64,000 nt of DNA from positions 1-64,000 of the forward strand of contig NZ_RJKS01000005.1 of NCBI RefSeq assembly GCF_003762905.1, written 5' to 3'. The stretch is from Curtobacterium sp. ZW137 (GTDB taxonomy: Bacteria > Actinomycetota > Actinomycetes > Actinomycetales > Microbacteriaceae). A program made the position numbers and the translations under genes. Positions 46,328 to 54,090 of the stretch are shown here, one piece after another. Numbering within the stretch: position 1 is the first letter of the stretch; each line of letters starts with the position of its first letter. A model generated the notes under the pieces. It worked only from the letters and a program-made list of their open reading frames with translations. It was not told where the DNA came from and searched no databases.

Positions 46328-48007
46328 TCAGGGCAGGTAGTACGTCGGGTTCGGCAGTTTCACGGCTCGGTCCGCTGAGCCGCCGAGCAGGTCGCTGTAC
46401 TGGTCGCCCAGGTTGGCGACGACGTCGTAGTGTCCGCCGCTCCGGGACTCGATGTGCGCCCGGGTCTGCGACTTGTACTCGACCGTCGTGCACTTCGCCG
46501 TGGCGCAGGTGACGTACGACGGCTGCGTGCTCGTGCCGACCCCCGTCCACTTCGTGTAGTACGTCTGCGTACCGTGCTGTTCCGCGGCGAACTGCGGGTA
46601 CCCGACCTTCTGCAGGTTCGCGATGGTCGCCGCCTTCTGGTCGTCGTTCCGCCCGGTCAGGCCGATGACGGTGCAACCGGAGCGCTGGGCGATCGACACG
46701 AGCGAGGTCATCGACGGGGTGGCGGGGAAGCGCTGGTCCTGCACCCAGACGTCCTGCTCGGCGGTGTCGAACACGAAGTGCATGTCGCCGACCTCCATGT
46801 CGTAGGTCCAGAGGGTGGTGTCGTCGGCGTCGAGCACGATCGCCGGGTTCTGGTGCTGGTGCCGGCCGACGGCGCACTGCGCGGCGATGACCGGCGCCTG
46901 GCGTGCCACGATCGAGCGCAGTTCGCGGATGTAGGGGGAGTCGGTCGTGTTCGCGATGCCGGTGCCCGGGTCGCCGTAGTACGTCGAGATCGTCTTCTTC
47001 ACGGAGTCGATGTTCGGGATGCCCTCACCGCCCTGGTTCGCACCCGATGACCCGTCGGCCGCCATGCTGAAGTGCGTCCGCGGGGACAGCGACGGCTCGG
47101 AGACGCCCGGCAGGTCCGTCGAGGGGAGGTAGTACGTGGGGTTCGGCAGCTTCAGGTTCCGGTCCGCGTACCCGCCCTGCAGGTCGCTCCACTGGTCGCC
47201 GACGTTGAGCGTGATGTCGTAGCCGAGGTCCTGCTCGATGTGCTTGCGCGTGAGGGCCTTGTACTCGACGGTGGTGCACGACGCGGCGGCGCACGAGATG
47301 TAGGACGGCTGCGTGCTCGCGCCGACCCCGGTCCACTTGGTGAAGAAGTTTGCGCTCGTGAAGCCCTGGTACCCGACCTTGGTCAGGTTCGCGACGGTGG
47401 CGGCCTTCTGGTCGTCGTTCCGGCCGGTCAGCCCGAACACCGTGAAGCCCATCTTCGCCGCGGTGTTCACGAAGCCGACCATGGACGGGGTGGCGGCGAA
47501 GCGCTGGTCCTGCACCCAGACGTCCTGTTCCGCGGGGTCGAACACGAAGTGCATGTCCGCGACTTCCATGTCGTACGTCCACAGGGTGGTGTCGTCGGCG
47601 TCGAGGACGATCGCCGGCTTCTCCCCGCGCCGCACGGCACGGTCGTGGATCTGCCGCAGCTGCTTCGTCTGCCGGTCCACGATGGACCGCATCTCGCGGA
47701 TGTAGGGGGAGTCGGTCGTGTTCGCGATGCCGGTGCCCGGGTCGCCGTAGTACGTCGCGATCGTCTTCTTCACGGAGTCGATGTTCGGGATGCCCTCACC
47801 GCCCTGGGTGGTGCCGGAGGAGCCGTCGGCCGCCATCGTGAACGAGGTCCGCGGCGTCAGCCCGGCATCCGGGTCGTGCCCGTGTCCGGGGGAGCCCCAC
47901 CCGTGTGCCGATGCGGGAGCGGCACCGACGACGGTCGACGTCACGACGAGGGCCGCGCCAGCGGCGGCGATGGAGAGGAACCGGGAAGTGGACGCGAGTC
48001 GGCGCAT
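46328..48007 (-). CDS. Secreted tandem-domain HAD acid phosphatase
   Basis: 559 residues from ATG 48007, with CAGGAAA upstream. A signal peptide (FLSIAAAGAALVVTSTVVGAAPASA) is followed by two copies of one ~250-residue domain. Each copy starts MAADGSSG(T/A)(T/N)QGGEGIPNIDSVKK, has AIVLDADDTTLWTYDMEV (HAD motif I, DxDxT), GLTGRNDDQKAAT (motif II) and NxGDQ(W/Y)SDL (motif III), and ends KLPNPTYYLP. Both copies keep the catalytic residues. It is a HAD-family acid phosphatase, likely active on phosphate esters outside the cell. The family is normally single-domain, so this is an internal duplication. Confidence 0.92.
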   Translation of the reverse strand: MRRLASTSRFLSIAAAGAALVVTSTVVGAAPASAHGWGSPGHGHDPDAGLTPRTSFTMAADGSSGTTQGGEGIPNIDSVKKTIATYYGDPGTGIANTTDSPYIREMRSIVDRQTKQLRQIHDRAVRRGEKPAIVLDADDTTLWTYDMEVADMHFVFDPAEQDVWVQDQRFAATPSMVGFVNTAAKMGFTVFGLTGRNDDQKAATVANLTKVGYQGFTSANFFTKWTGVGASTQPSYISCAAASCTTVEYKALTRKHIEQDLGYDITLNVGDQWSDLQGGYADRNLKLPNPTYYLPSTDLPGVSEPSLSPRTHFSMAADGSSGANQGGEGIPNIDSVKKTISTYYGDPGTGIANTTDSPYIRELRSIVARQAPVIAAQCAVGRHQHQNPAIVLDADDTTLWTYDMEVGDMHFVFDTAEQDVWVQDQRFPATPSMTSLVSIAQRSGCTVIGLTGRNDDQKAATIANLQKVGYPQFAAEQHGTQTYYTKWTGVGTSTQPSYVTCATAKCTTVEYKSQTRAHIESRSGGHYDVVANLGDQYSDLLGGSADRAVKLPNPTYYLP

Positions 48008-48158
48008 GGGTTTCCTGATCTGGGAGCGGCGACCCCCGGTCGGGGGACGTGGCAGCACGCTAGCTGGCAATCAGCAGTGGAGTCCATAGCGAACCGCTGC
48101 ATGTGGACAGACGACGGTGCGGCAGTGCTGTGGAGGAGCGGGCTGGTAGACAGGGGAC

Positions 48159-49154
48159 ATGACGGTTCGATGGGGAGTCATCGGGACGGGCGGCATCGCG
48201 CGTTCCTTCGTGGGCGACTGCACTGCGGCGGGCGTCGCGTTCGTCGCCGTCGGCAGCAGGACGCAGGCGAGCGCCGAGTCGTTCGCCGCCGAGTACGGCA
48301 TCCCGCGGGCGCACGGCAGCTACGAGGACCTCGTGGCCGACCCCGACGTCGACGCGGTGTACGTCGCGACGCCGCACGCGCGGCACGCGGACGACGCCCT
48401 GCTCGCGATCGAGGCCGGCAAGCACGTGCTCGTGGAGAAGGCGTTCACGATCACCGCGGCGGAGGCCCGCCGCGTCGTCGACGCCGCTCGCCACCGCGAC
48501 GTCGCCGTGATGGAGGCGATGTGGACGCGCTTCCTCCCGCAGATGACCATGATCCGCGAACTCGTCGCGGAGGGCCGCATCGGTCGGCCCCGCGTCGTCG
48601 AGGCCACCCACCACCAGGACCTGCCGCGCGACCCGTCGCACCGGCTGAACGACCCGGCGCTCGGCGGCGGGGCGATCCTCGACCTCGGCGTCTACCCGGT
48701 CTCCTTCGCGGTCGACGTGCTCGGTGCGCCGGTCGCCGTCGCCGCAGCGGGCACGCTCAGCGACCAGGGGGTCGACACGCAGATGGGCATCGTGATGACG
48801 CACGAGGGCGGGACGCAGTCGACGGTGCACTTCGCGCTCGACGTCCGCAGCCCGAACACCGCGTCGATCATCGGTGAGGACGGCCGGATCGACATCGACG
48901 CGACCTGGTACACCCCGACCACGTGGCGGCTCCGCGACCGTGACGGCGCCGTCGTCGAGGAGTACGACAGCCGGGAGGAACTCGCCGGCTACGCCCACGA
49001 GGTCCGCGCGTTCGAGTCGATGATCGTGTCCGGCGACCGCTCCGGCGGTGCGATGCCGATCGCGCAGACGATCGCGGTGATGGCAGCCATGGACGAGGCC
49101 CGTCGCCAGGTCGGCGTCCGGTACGCGGCGGACGACTCCTCCACAGCCCGGTAG
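48159..49154 (+). CDS. Gfo/Idh/MocA family oxidoreductase
   Basis: 331 residues from ATG 48159. NAD(P)-dependent dehydrogenase of sugars or related compounds. N-terminal Rossmann fold VRWGVIGTGGIARSFVGD, then DVDAVYVATPHARHADDALLAIEAGKHVLVEKAF (EKP-like EKA motif), and the substrate domain with MEAMWTRFLPQM and GGGAILDLGVYPVSFAVDVLG containing the usual D..Y/H catalytic pattern. Substrate unknown. A TAGACA box ends six bases before the start, though AGGGGA could also serve as ribosome binding site. Confidence 0.92.
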   Translation: MTVRWGVIGTGGIARSFVGDCTAAGVAFVAVGSRTQASAESFAAEYGIPRAHGSYEDLVADPDVDAVYVATPHARHADDALLAIEAGKHVLVEKAFTITAAEARRVVDAARHRDVAVMEAMWTRFLPQMTMIRELVAEGRIGRPRVVEATHHQDLPRDPSHRLNDPALGGGAILDLGVYPVSFAVDVLGAPVAVAAAGTLSDQGVDTQMGIVMTHEGGTQSTVHFALDVRSPNTASIIGEDGRIDIDATWYTPTTWRLRDRDGAVVEEYDSREELAGYAHEVRAFESMIVSGDRSGGAMPIAQTIAVMAAMDEARRQVGVRYAADDSSTAR

Positions 49155-49182
49155 CGCGGGTCGCGGTTCCACAGTCGGCAAC

Positions 49183-49197
49183 CCGGCCTGGAGGCTC
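49183..49197 (+). repeat. Intergenic 15-mer repeat, copy 4
   Basis: CCGGCCTGGAGGCTC, between the oxidoreductase and dacB. Confidence 0.5.
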
Positions 49198-49225
49198 CTC
49201 CCGCAGTTCCGTAGGATCGCTTCCG

Positions 49226-50710
49226 ATGTCTCCGCAACCGTCCCTCCCCGACCGCTTCCGCGGCGCGTTCACCGCGATCCGCGGCTCGATCGCGCGCAAG
49301 CCGATGCCGTGGGCGATCGGCGCCCTCGCAGCCGTCCTCGTGCTCGGGTCCGGGGGAGCGGTCGCGGTCGCCGCTGCCACCGCCCCGACCGCCACTGAGT
49401 CACCCGTCGCGGCCGCGTCGCCGAGTGCGTCGAGCACGGCCACGCGCAGCGCGACACCGGAGGCCACGCCCTCCGCGACCGCACCGGCACGCGCCGTGCC
49501 GACCGACGCCCCCGGGCCGTCCGCGCTCCGCACGTGCTCGATCGCGGGCGCCGCGTCGGCCGCGGGCCTCGGCAAGTTCGAGGGCTACGTGATGAACGCC
49601 AGCACCGGGGAGATGCTCTTCTCCCGGAACGGCGACACCGCGGCCCAGACCGGCAGCGTGATGAAGACCCTCACGACGGCGACCGCGCTGGCCGTGCTCG
49701 GCGGCAGCCACACGATCCCGACCACCGTCACCGACGAGGGCAACGGCACGATCGCCATCGTCGGACACGGTGACGCCACCCTGTCCGTCGGCGGTGCCAC
49801 GGTGTACCCGGGGGCGCCGACCCTCGCCCAGCTCGCCCAGCAGGTCAAGGCGAAGCTCGGCAGCACGCCGGTGAAGTCCATCGTCACGGACGACACCTAC
49901 TGGAACGACGCGGACGCCTGGGACCCGACGTGGCCCGTCAGCGAGCGGACGATCGGGTACCAGCCCGAGGTCACGGCGCTGATGGTCGACGGCGACCGCG
50001 CGAACCCCGCCGCTGCGACCTCGCCCCGGTCCGAAGACCCGGTCGGACGTGCCGGCACGGCCTTCCGGACGGCGCTCGCCAACGCCGGTGTGGTCGGCGC
50101 CGCCAACGCCACCATCGTGAAGCGTGCGACCACCAGCCAGACCACCATCGCGCAGGTGTCCTCGCAGCCGGTCACGACGCTCATCGGGCAGATGATCCCG
50201 AACTCGGACAACACCCTCGCCGAGATGCTCGCGCGGATCTCGTCCAAGGAGTCCGGCTCGAACGGGTCGGCGGCCTCGCTCTCGGGCGTCTACCAGAAGG
50301 CCCTCGCCACCTACGGCACGAACCCCACCGGCATCGTGATCAAGGACGGCTCGGGCGAGAGCGCGTCGAACGCGGTCTCGCCGAACTTCGTCGCACACCT
50401 CATGGTGCAGGTCGCGTCCGGCGCGAAGGGGCTCGGCACCCTGGCGCAGGCGCTCCCGGTCTCCGGGGTGTCCGGCACGCTCGCGAGCCGGTTCACGGGC
50501 GCGAACGCCGTCGCCCGCGGCAAGGTGCACGCCAAGACCGGGTGGATCGACAGCGCGAACACCCTCGGCGGGTACATCGACGCCGCCGACGGCACCAAGC
50601 TGACGTTCGCGTTCTACGCCATCGGGTCCTCCCGGGCGGCGGCACTGCCCGCGCTCGACGCCGTCACCGCGGCGACGTACTCGTGCGGAGCCAAGCTCAC
50701 CAACAGCTGA
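49226..50710 (+). CDS. dacB: D-alanyl-D-alanine carboxypeptidase/endopeptidase (PBP4 type)
   Basis: 494 residues from ATG 49226. An N-terminal membrane segment (AIGALAAVLVLGSGGAVAVAAA) exports it; an Ala/Thr/Ser-rich linker follows. Penicillin-binding motifs: active Ser in TGSVMKTLT, NSDNTLAEMLAR (SxN) and HAKTGWIDS (KTG). The large insertion between the first two motifs is typical of the DacB/PBP4 class. It trims or cuts peptidoglycan peptides. A TAGGAT box lies eight bases before the start. In actinobacterial genomes dacB often precedes tilS-hpt; that is not the case here. Confidence 0.93.
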   Translation: MSPQPSLPDRFRGAFTAIRGSIARKPMPWAIGALAAVLVLGSGGAVAVAAATAPTATESPVAAASPSASSTATRSATPEATPSATAPARAVPTDAPGPSALRTCSIAGAASAAGLGKFEGYVMNASTGEMLFSRNGDTAAQTGSVMKTLTTATALAVLGGSHTIPTTVTDEGNGTIAIVGHGDATLSVGGATVYPGAPTLAQLAQQVKAKLGSTPVKSIVTDDTYWNDADAWDPTWPVSERTIGYQPEVTALMVDGDRANPAAATSPRSEDPVGRAGTAFRTALANAGVVGAANATIVKRATTSQTTIAQVSSQPVTTLIGQMIPNSDNTLAEMLARISSKESGSNGSAASLSGVYQKALATYGTNPTGIVIKDGSGESASNAVSPNFVAHLMVQVASGAKGLGTLAQALPVSGVSGTLASRFTGANAVARGKVHAKTGWIDSANTLGGYIDAADGTKLTFAFYAIGSSRAAALPALDAVTAATYSCGAKLTNS

Positions 50711-50728
50711 CCGGGGTTGGATCGGAGC

Positions 50729-51349
50729 ATGACCAGGGCACTCATCGTGGTGGACGTGCAGAACGACTTCACCGAGGGCGGTGCGCTCGCCGTGGCGGGC
50801 GGCGCCGCGACGGCAGCACGGATCACCGCCTTCCTCGGCCGGCACGCCGAGGAGTACGACCTCATCGTCGCCTCGCGCGACTGGCACCACGGCGACGACG
50901 ACAACGGTGGACACTTCGCCACGGTCGACGCCCCCGACTTCGAGACCACCTGGCCGGTGCACTGCGTCGCGGGTACCCCCGGTGCGGAGTACCACCCCGA
51001 CCTCGACACCGAGTCGGTCGACGTCCACGTGGTGAAGGGGCAGGGCGAGCCCGCGTACTCCGCGTTCGAGGGCACGACGGAGTCCGGGGAAGACCTCGCC
51101 GACGTCCTCTTCGACCACCAGGTCCACGAGATCGGGGTCGTCGGCATCGCCACGGACCACTGCGTGCTCGCGACCGCGCAGGACGGCCTCAGTGCCGGAC
51201 TCGACGTCGTCGTGTACACGGACCTGGTCGTCGGGGTCGACCCTGCGCGGAGTGCCGCCGCGCTCGAGGAGATCCGGGCAGCCGGTGGACACGTCGAACC
51301 GAGCGACATGGACGAGGGACTCGCGAACCCCGGCGGCGCCCAGCTCTGA
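50729..51349 (+). CDS. pncA: Isochorismatase-like hydrolase, probable nicotinamidase
   Basis: 206 residues from ATG 50729. Catalytic triad candidates: Asp in LIVVDVQNDF, Lys in VVKGQGEPAYSAF, and Cys in GIATDHCVLATA. Metal-binding residues in SRDWHHGDDDNGGHFA. This pattern fits PncA-type nicotinamidases, which turn nicotinamide into nicotinate for NAD salvage. Length is normal. A TTGGAT box ends six bases before the ATG. Convergent with the ABC exporter. Confidence 0.87.
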   Translation: MTRALIVVDVQNDFTEGGALAVAGGAATAARITAFLGRHAEEYDLIVASRDWHHGDDDNGGHFATVDAPDFETTWPVHCVAGTPGAEYHPDLDTESVDVHVVKGQGEPAYSAFEGTTESGEDLADVLFDHQVHEIGVVGIATDHCVLATAQDGLSAGLDVVVYTDLVVGVDPARSAAALEEIRAAGGHVEPSDMDEGLANPGGAQL

Positions 51350-51365
51350 GCCGGGCGCGCACCGG

Positions 51366-51397
51366 GTCGGCAGCGGCGGACGGCCGTCGCGGCTGAC
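51366..51397. terminator. Imperfect hairpin between convergent genes
   Basis: GTCGGCAGCGGCGGACGG faces CCGTCGCGGCTGAC as an imperfect dyad between the nicotinamidase and the ABC exporter. Weak evidence. Confidence 0.3.
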
Positions 51398-51411
51398 GGT
51401 GTTCGTGTGTG

Positions 51412-53265
51412 TCAGACGAGGAGCTGGTGCTTCGCCAGGTCCCGGTAGAGCGGCGTCGACTCGACGAGCTCCGAGTGGGTGCCGATGCCGACGACCCGTC
51501 CGTGCTCGAGCACGACGATGACGTCCGAGTCGACGACGGTGGACAGCCGGTGCGCGATGACGAGCAGGGTGCGGTCCTCGGCCACGGCGTCGATCGCCAG
51601 GCGCATCTTCTGCTCGTTCACCCCGTCGAGGGAGGACGTGGACTCGTCGAGCAGCAGGATCGGGGGAGCGGCGAGCAGCGCCCGGGCGATGGCCATGCGC
51701 TGACGCTCACCGCCGGAGAGCATCACGCCGTCCTCGCCGACCTGGGCGTCGAGGCCGCGGGGGTCGCGGTGCAGGACCTCACCGAGGTTGACGGCCTCGA
51801 GCACCCGGACGCAGTCGTCCTCGGTTGCGTTCGGCGACCCGAGCAGCAGGTTCGCGCGGATGGTGCCGGCGAGCACGGGGGCGTCCTGCTCGACGTAGCC
51901 GATCTGGGCACGGAGCTCGTCGCGGTCGAGCCCGCGGACATCGATGCCGCCGAGGCGGATCACGCCGTCCGTCGGGTCGTAGAAGCGCTCGATGAGGGCC
52001 AAGGTCGTCGACTTGCCGGCGCCGGAGGGGCCGACGAGTGCGACACGCGCGCCGTGCGGGACCCGGAACGACACGTCGTGCAGCACCGCCTGCTCGGTGT
52101 CAGCGGCTTCGTCGAGGCGACCAGGGCCTCCCGGCTGCTCGTCGGTCGAGGACGACGCGACCGCACCGTCGGGGCCCGACGCGCCGGACCGGGCGTACCG
52201 GAACGACACGTGTTCGAACGTGATGGCGTCGTCGGTCGCGACCGCTGCGGCCGGTCGGACGGCCGCGTCGTCCTGGTCCTCGGTCGGCAGGTGCAGGATC
52301 TCCTCGATCCGGCCGAGCGCGCCGAGCGCCTGGGCCACGGCGACCGCAGCGCCCATCGCCTGGCCGAGCGGCATGATCATCATGAAGAGCAGCAGGATGA
52401 ACGTGATCAGCGTGGCGATCGTGATGGTGCCGGCCGCGACCTGGGCGCCGCCGACGCCGAGGACCGCGATGAACGCCACCTGCATCACGATGCTCGCGAC
52501 GGGGACGACGAACGCGGACATCTTCGCGATGTCGAGGCCGCGCTTGTACGCCTCTGTCGCGTGGGTGTCGACCTCGCGCACCTCACGCTCGGTGGCACCG
52601 GCGGCGCGGATGGTGCGGACGGCGCCGATGCCGCGCTCGACGGCCGCGGTGAGGTCGCCGACCTTCTCCTGCGCGGCCTTCGAGGCGATGCGGATGCGGC
52701 GGCTGAGTCCGCCGACGACGACGATCGCGACGATGACGATCGCGACGGTGATGCCGAGGAGCAGCGGGTCGATGATCGCCATCGCGATGATCGCGCCGAG
52801 GAAGGTGAGGATGCCGCCGATCGACTCGATCAGCCCCTGCGTGAGGACCGCTCGGAGGAGCGTCGTGTCGCTGCCGACCCGGGACACCAGGTCACCGGTG
52901 CGACGCGTGTCGAACTCGGAGATCGGCAGGTTGAGGATCCGCGCGATGAGCTTGCGGCGCGTGGAGAGCACCACGCCCTCACCCGCACGCTGGAGCAGGA
53001 AGTGCTGCACGCCGTTGAGGACACCCGACACGATCACCAGGACCACGAGCGCCCACACGAGCATGCTCAGCGTGTTGCCGTGCTGCACGGCCGTGACCAC
53101 CTGGTTCACGAGGAGCGGCTGCGCCAGGGACGCGCCCGCGCCGAGGATGCTCAGCACGATGATGACGACCATCGCGGGCTTGTTCTCGAACAGGTAGGAC
53201 AGCAGGCGGCCGAAGGTGGCGCGGGGTCCGTCGGTCTTCTTCGGGCGGGCGAAGGGGGAGCTCAT
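51412..53265 (-). CDS. ABC exporter, fused membrane and ATPase domains
   Basis: 617 residues. A half-transporter that acts as a dimer. Residues ~25-330 hold six membrane spans (MVVIIVLSILGAG, LVWALVVLVIVSGVL, ILTFLGAIIAMAIIDPLLLG, FVVPVASIVMQVAFIAVLG). The ATPase has Walker A VGPSGAGKSTTLAL, signature MLSGGERQRMAIARALL, Walker B ILLLDESTSSLDG and H-loop VIAHRLSTV. A Ser/Asp-rich insertion (about residues 360-395) sits just before Walker A. Multidrug/lipid exporter type; substrate unknown. It starts seven bases after the small HTH regulator and is likely controlled by it. Confidence 0.94.
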   Translation of the reverse strand: MSSPFARPKKTDGPRATFGRLLSYLFENKPAMVVIIVLSILGAGASLAQPLLVNQVVTAVQHGNTLSMLVWALVVLVIVSGVLNGVQHFLLQRAGEGVVLSTRRKLIARILNLPISEFDTRRTGDLVSRVGSDTTLLRAVLTQGLIESIGGILTFLGAIIAMAIIDPLLLGITVAIVIVAIVVVGGLSRRIRIASKAAQEKVGDLTAAVERGIGAVRTIRAAGATEREVREVDTHATEAYKRGLDIAKMSAFVVPVASIVMQVAFIAVLGVGGAQVAAGTITIATLITFILLLFMMIMPLGQAMGAAVAVAQALGALGRIEEILHLPTEDQDDAAVRPAAAVATDDAITFEHVSFRYARSGASGPDGAVASSSTDEQPGGPGRLDEAADTEQAVLHDVSFRVPHGARVALVGPSGAGKSTTLALIERFYDPTDGVIRLGGIDVRGLDRDELRAQIGYVEQDAPVLAGTIRANLLLGSPNATEDDCVRVLEAVNLGEVLHRDPRGLDAQVGEDGVMLSGGERQRMAIARALLAAPPILLLDESTSSLDGVNEQKMRLAIDAVAEDRTLLVIAHRLSTVVDSDVIVVLEHGRVVGIGTHSELVESTPLYRDLAKHQLLV

Positions 53266-53271
53266 CGTGTC

Positions 53272-53487
53272 CTAGTTTCTGCCGTACTTCTTGTGCACTG
53301 CCTGTCGGCTGACACCGAGGAGCGTCGCGATCTCCTGCCACGAGGCGCCGGCGTTCCGGGCGCGGCGGGCGGCGAGTTCCTCGGTCCGGTCGAGTTCACG
53401 ACGCAGTTCGCGCACGCTGGCCAGCGCGGAGAACGGGTCGTCTCCTGCCGCCCCTGCTGCGAGGTTCGTGATCGTCGGCCGGTCCAT
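53272..53487 (-). CDS. Small helix-turn-helix regulator, 71 aa
   Basis: 71 residues from ATG 53487. A helical N-terminal half (FSALASVRELRRELDRTEELAARRAR) leads to a clear HTH: ASWQEIATLLGVSRQAVHKKYGR. Two matching palindromes lie directly upstream, one over the -10 box, so it probably represses itself and the ABC exporter downstream. TAGGTT, part of the first palindrome, ends seven bases before the ATG. Such HTH-exporter pairs respond to toxic compounds or cell-envelope stress in other actinobacteria; the signal here is unknown. Confidence 0.85.
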   Translation of the reverse strand: MDRPTITNLAAGAAGDDPFSALASVRELRRELDRTEELAARRARNAGASWQEIATLLGVSRQAVHKKYGRN

Positions 53488-53491
53488 GCGT

Positions 53492-53535
53492 GTCAACCTA
53501 CATTGACGCGCCGACGTCTGTCAACCTGAGTTGAC
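53492..53535. promoter_or_regulatory. Two GTCAA-N6-TTGAC operators
   Basis: GTCAACCTACATTGAC at 53492-53507 and GTCAACCTGAGTTGAC at 53520-53535, centre-to-centre 28 bp. On the minus strand the first covers TAGGTT, the likely -10 box of the HTH gene; the second covers the -35 region. Confidence 0.85.
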
Positions 53536-54032
53536 GCGCAGGGTGGGCGCGGGCGCGGCGCGGCGCGGACGGGTTCGCGGGCGCTTTCCGACACGGCATG
53601 CGTCGATCGACTTCTGCGGTGTCGAATCATGCGGAAGCAGCGTGTGCGTGCGCATGGTTCGACACGATGGGAGTCGATCGACTGGTGCGGTGTCGCAAGA
53701 GTGGCGCGGACGCGGGCGCGGGCGCGGGGCGCTGCGCGGGCGCGGGCGCGGGGCGCTGCGCGGGCGCGGGCGGGCGCGGGGCGGGCGCGGGGCGGGCTGC
53801 GGGCGCGGCGCGGGGCGGGCGGCGGTGGCGGGAGATGCCGACCCGGAACGACAGCACCGTTGTCGTACGACAGCGCCTCTGTCGGTGCGGGGACCGCGCA
53901 ACAGACCGCCCGAGCAACGGACGACAGCACCGTTGTCGTACGACAGCGACGTTGTCGTTTCGAGTCGGGACGGAACGCGGGCAGGCGGGCGCGGCAGGCG
54001 GGCAGGCCGCGGCAGGCCGGCCGGCGGGCAGA
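53536..54032. other. Repeat-rich non-coding stretch, ~500 bp
   Basis: No credible gene. It contains a 24-bp imperfect direct repeat beginning GTCGATCGACT (53602 and 53673), a GC-only run of repeated GCGGGCGCG between about 53700 and 53830, and a perfect 28-bp direct repeat (53848-53875 and 53921-53948) whose centre is the palindrome TGTCGTACGACA. Several hairpins are possible. Open frames here encode only Arg/Ala/Gly repeats. Confidence 0.7.
53848..53948. repeat. 28-bp direct repeat with inner palindrome
   Basis: ACGACAGCACCGTTGTCGTA plus CGACAGCG is present at 53848-53875 and again at 53921-53948, 73 bp apart. Confidence 0.85.
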
Positions 54033-54076
54033 CGGACGGGAGGCCCGGTGCCAGCTGGCACCGGGCCTCCCGTCCG
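54033..54076. terminator. 44-bp perfect palindrome after the MFS gene (family copy 2)
   Basis: Begins CGGACGGGAGGCCCGGTGCC and is self-complementary to its end. Same core as 11554-11593. It lies 15 bp beyond the stop of the leftward MFS gene. Confidence 0.75.
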
Positions 54077-54090
54077 CGGGGTGGGCGCGA

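Noticed and set aside
53536..54032. Several open frames of 100-220 codons in the repeat-rich block.
   Set aside because: They code for simple Arg/Ala/Gly/Pro repeats, overlap on both strands and have no start-site signals.
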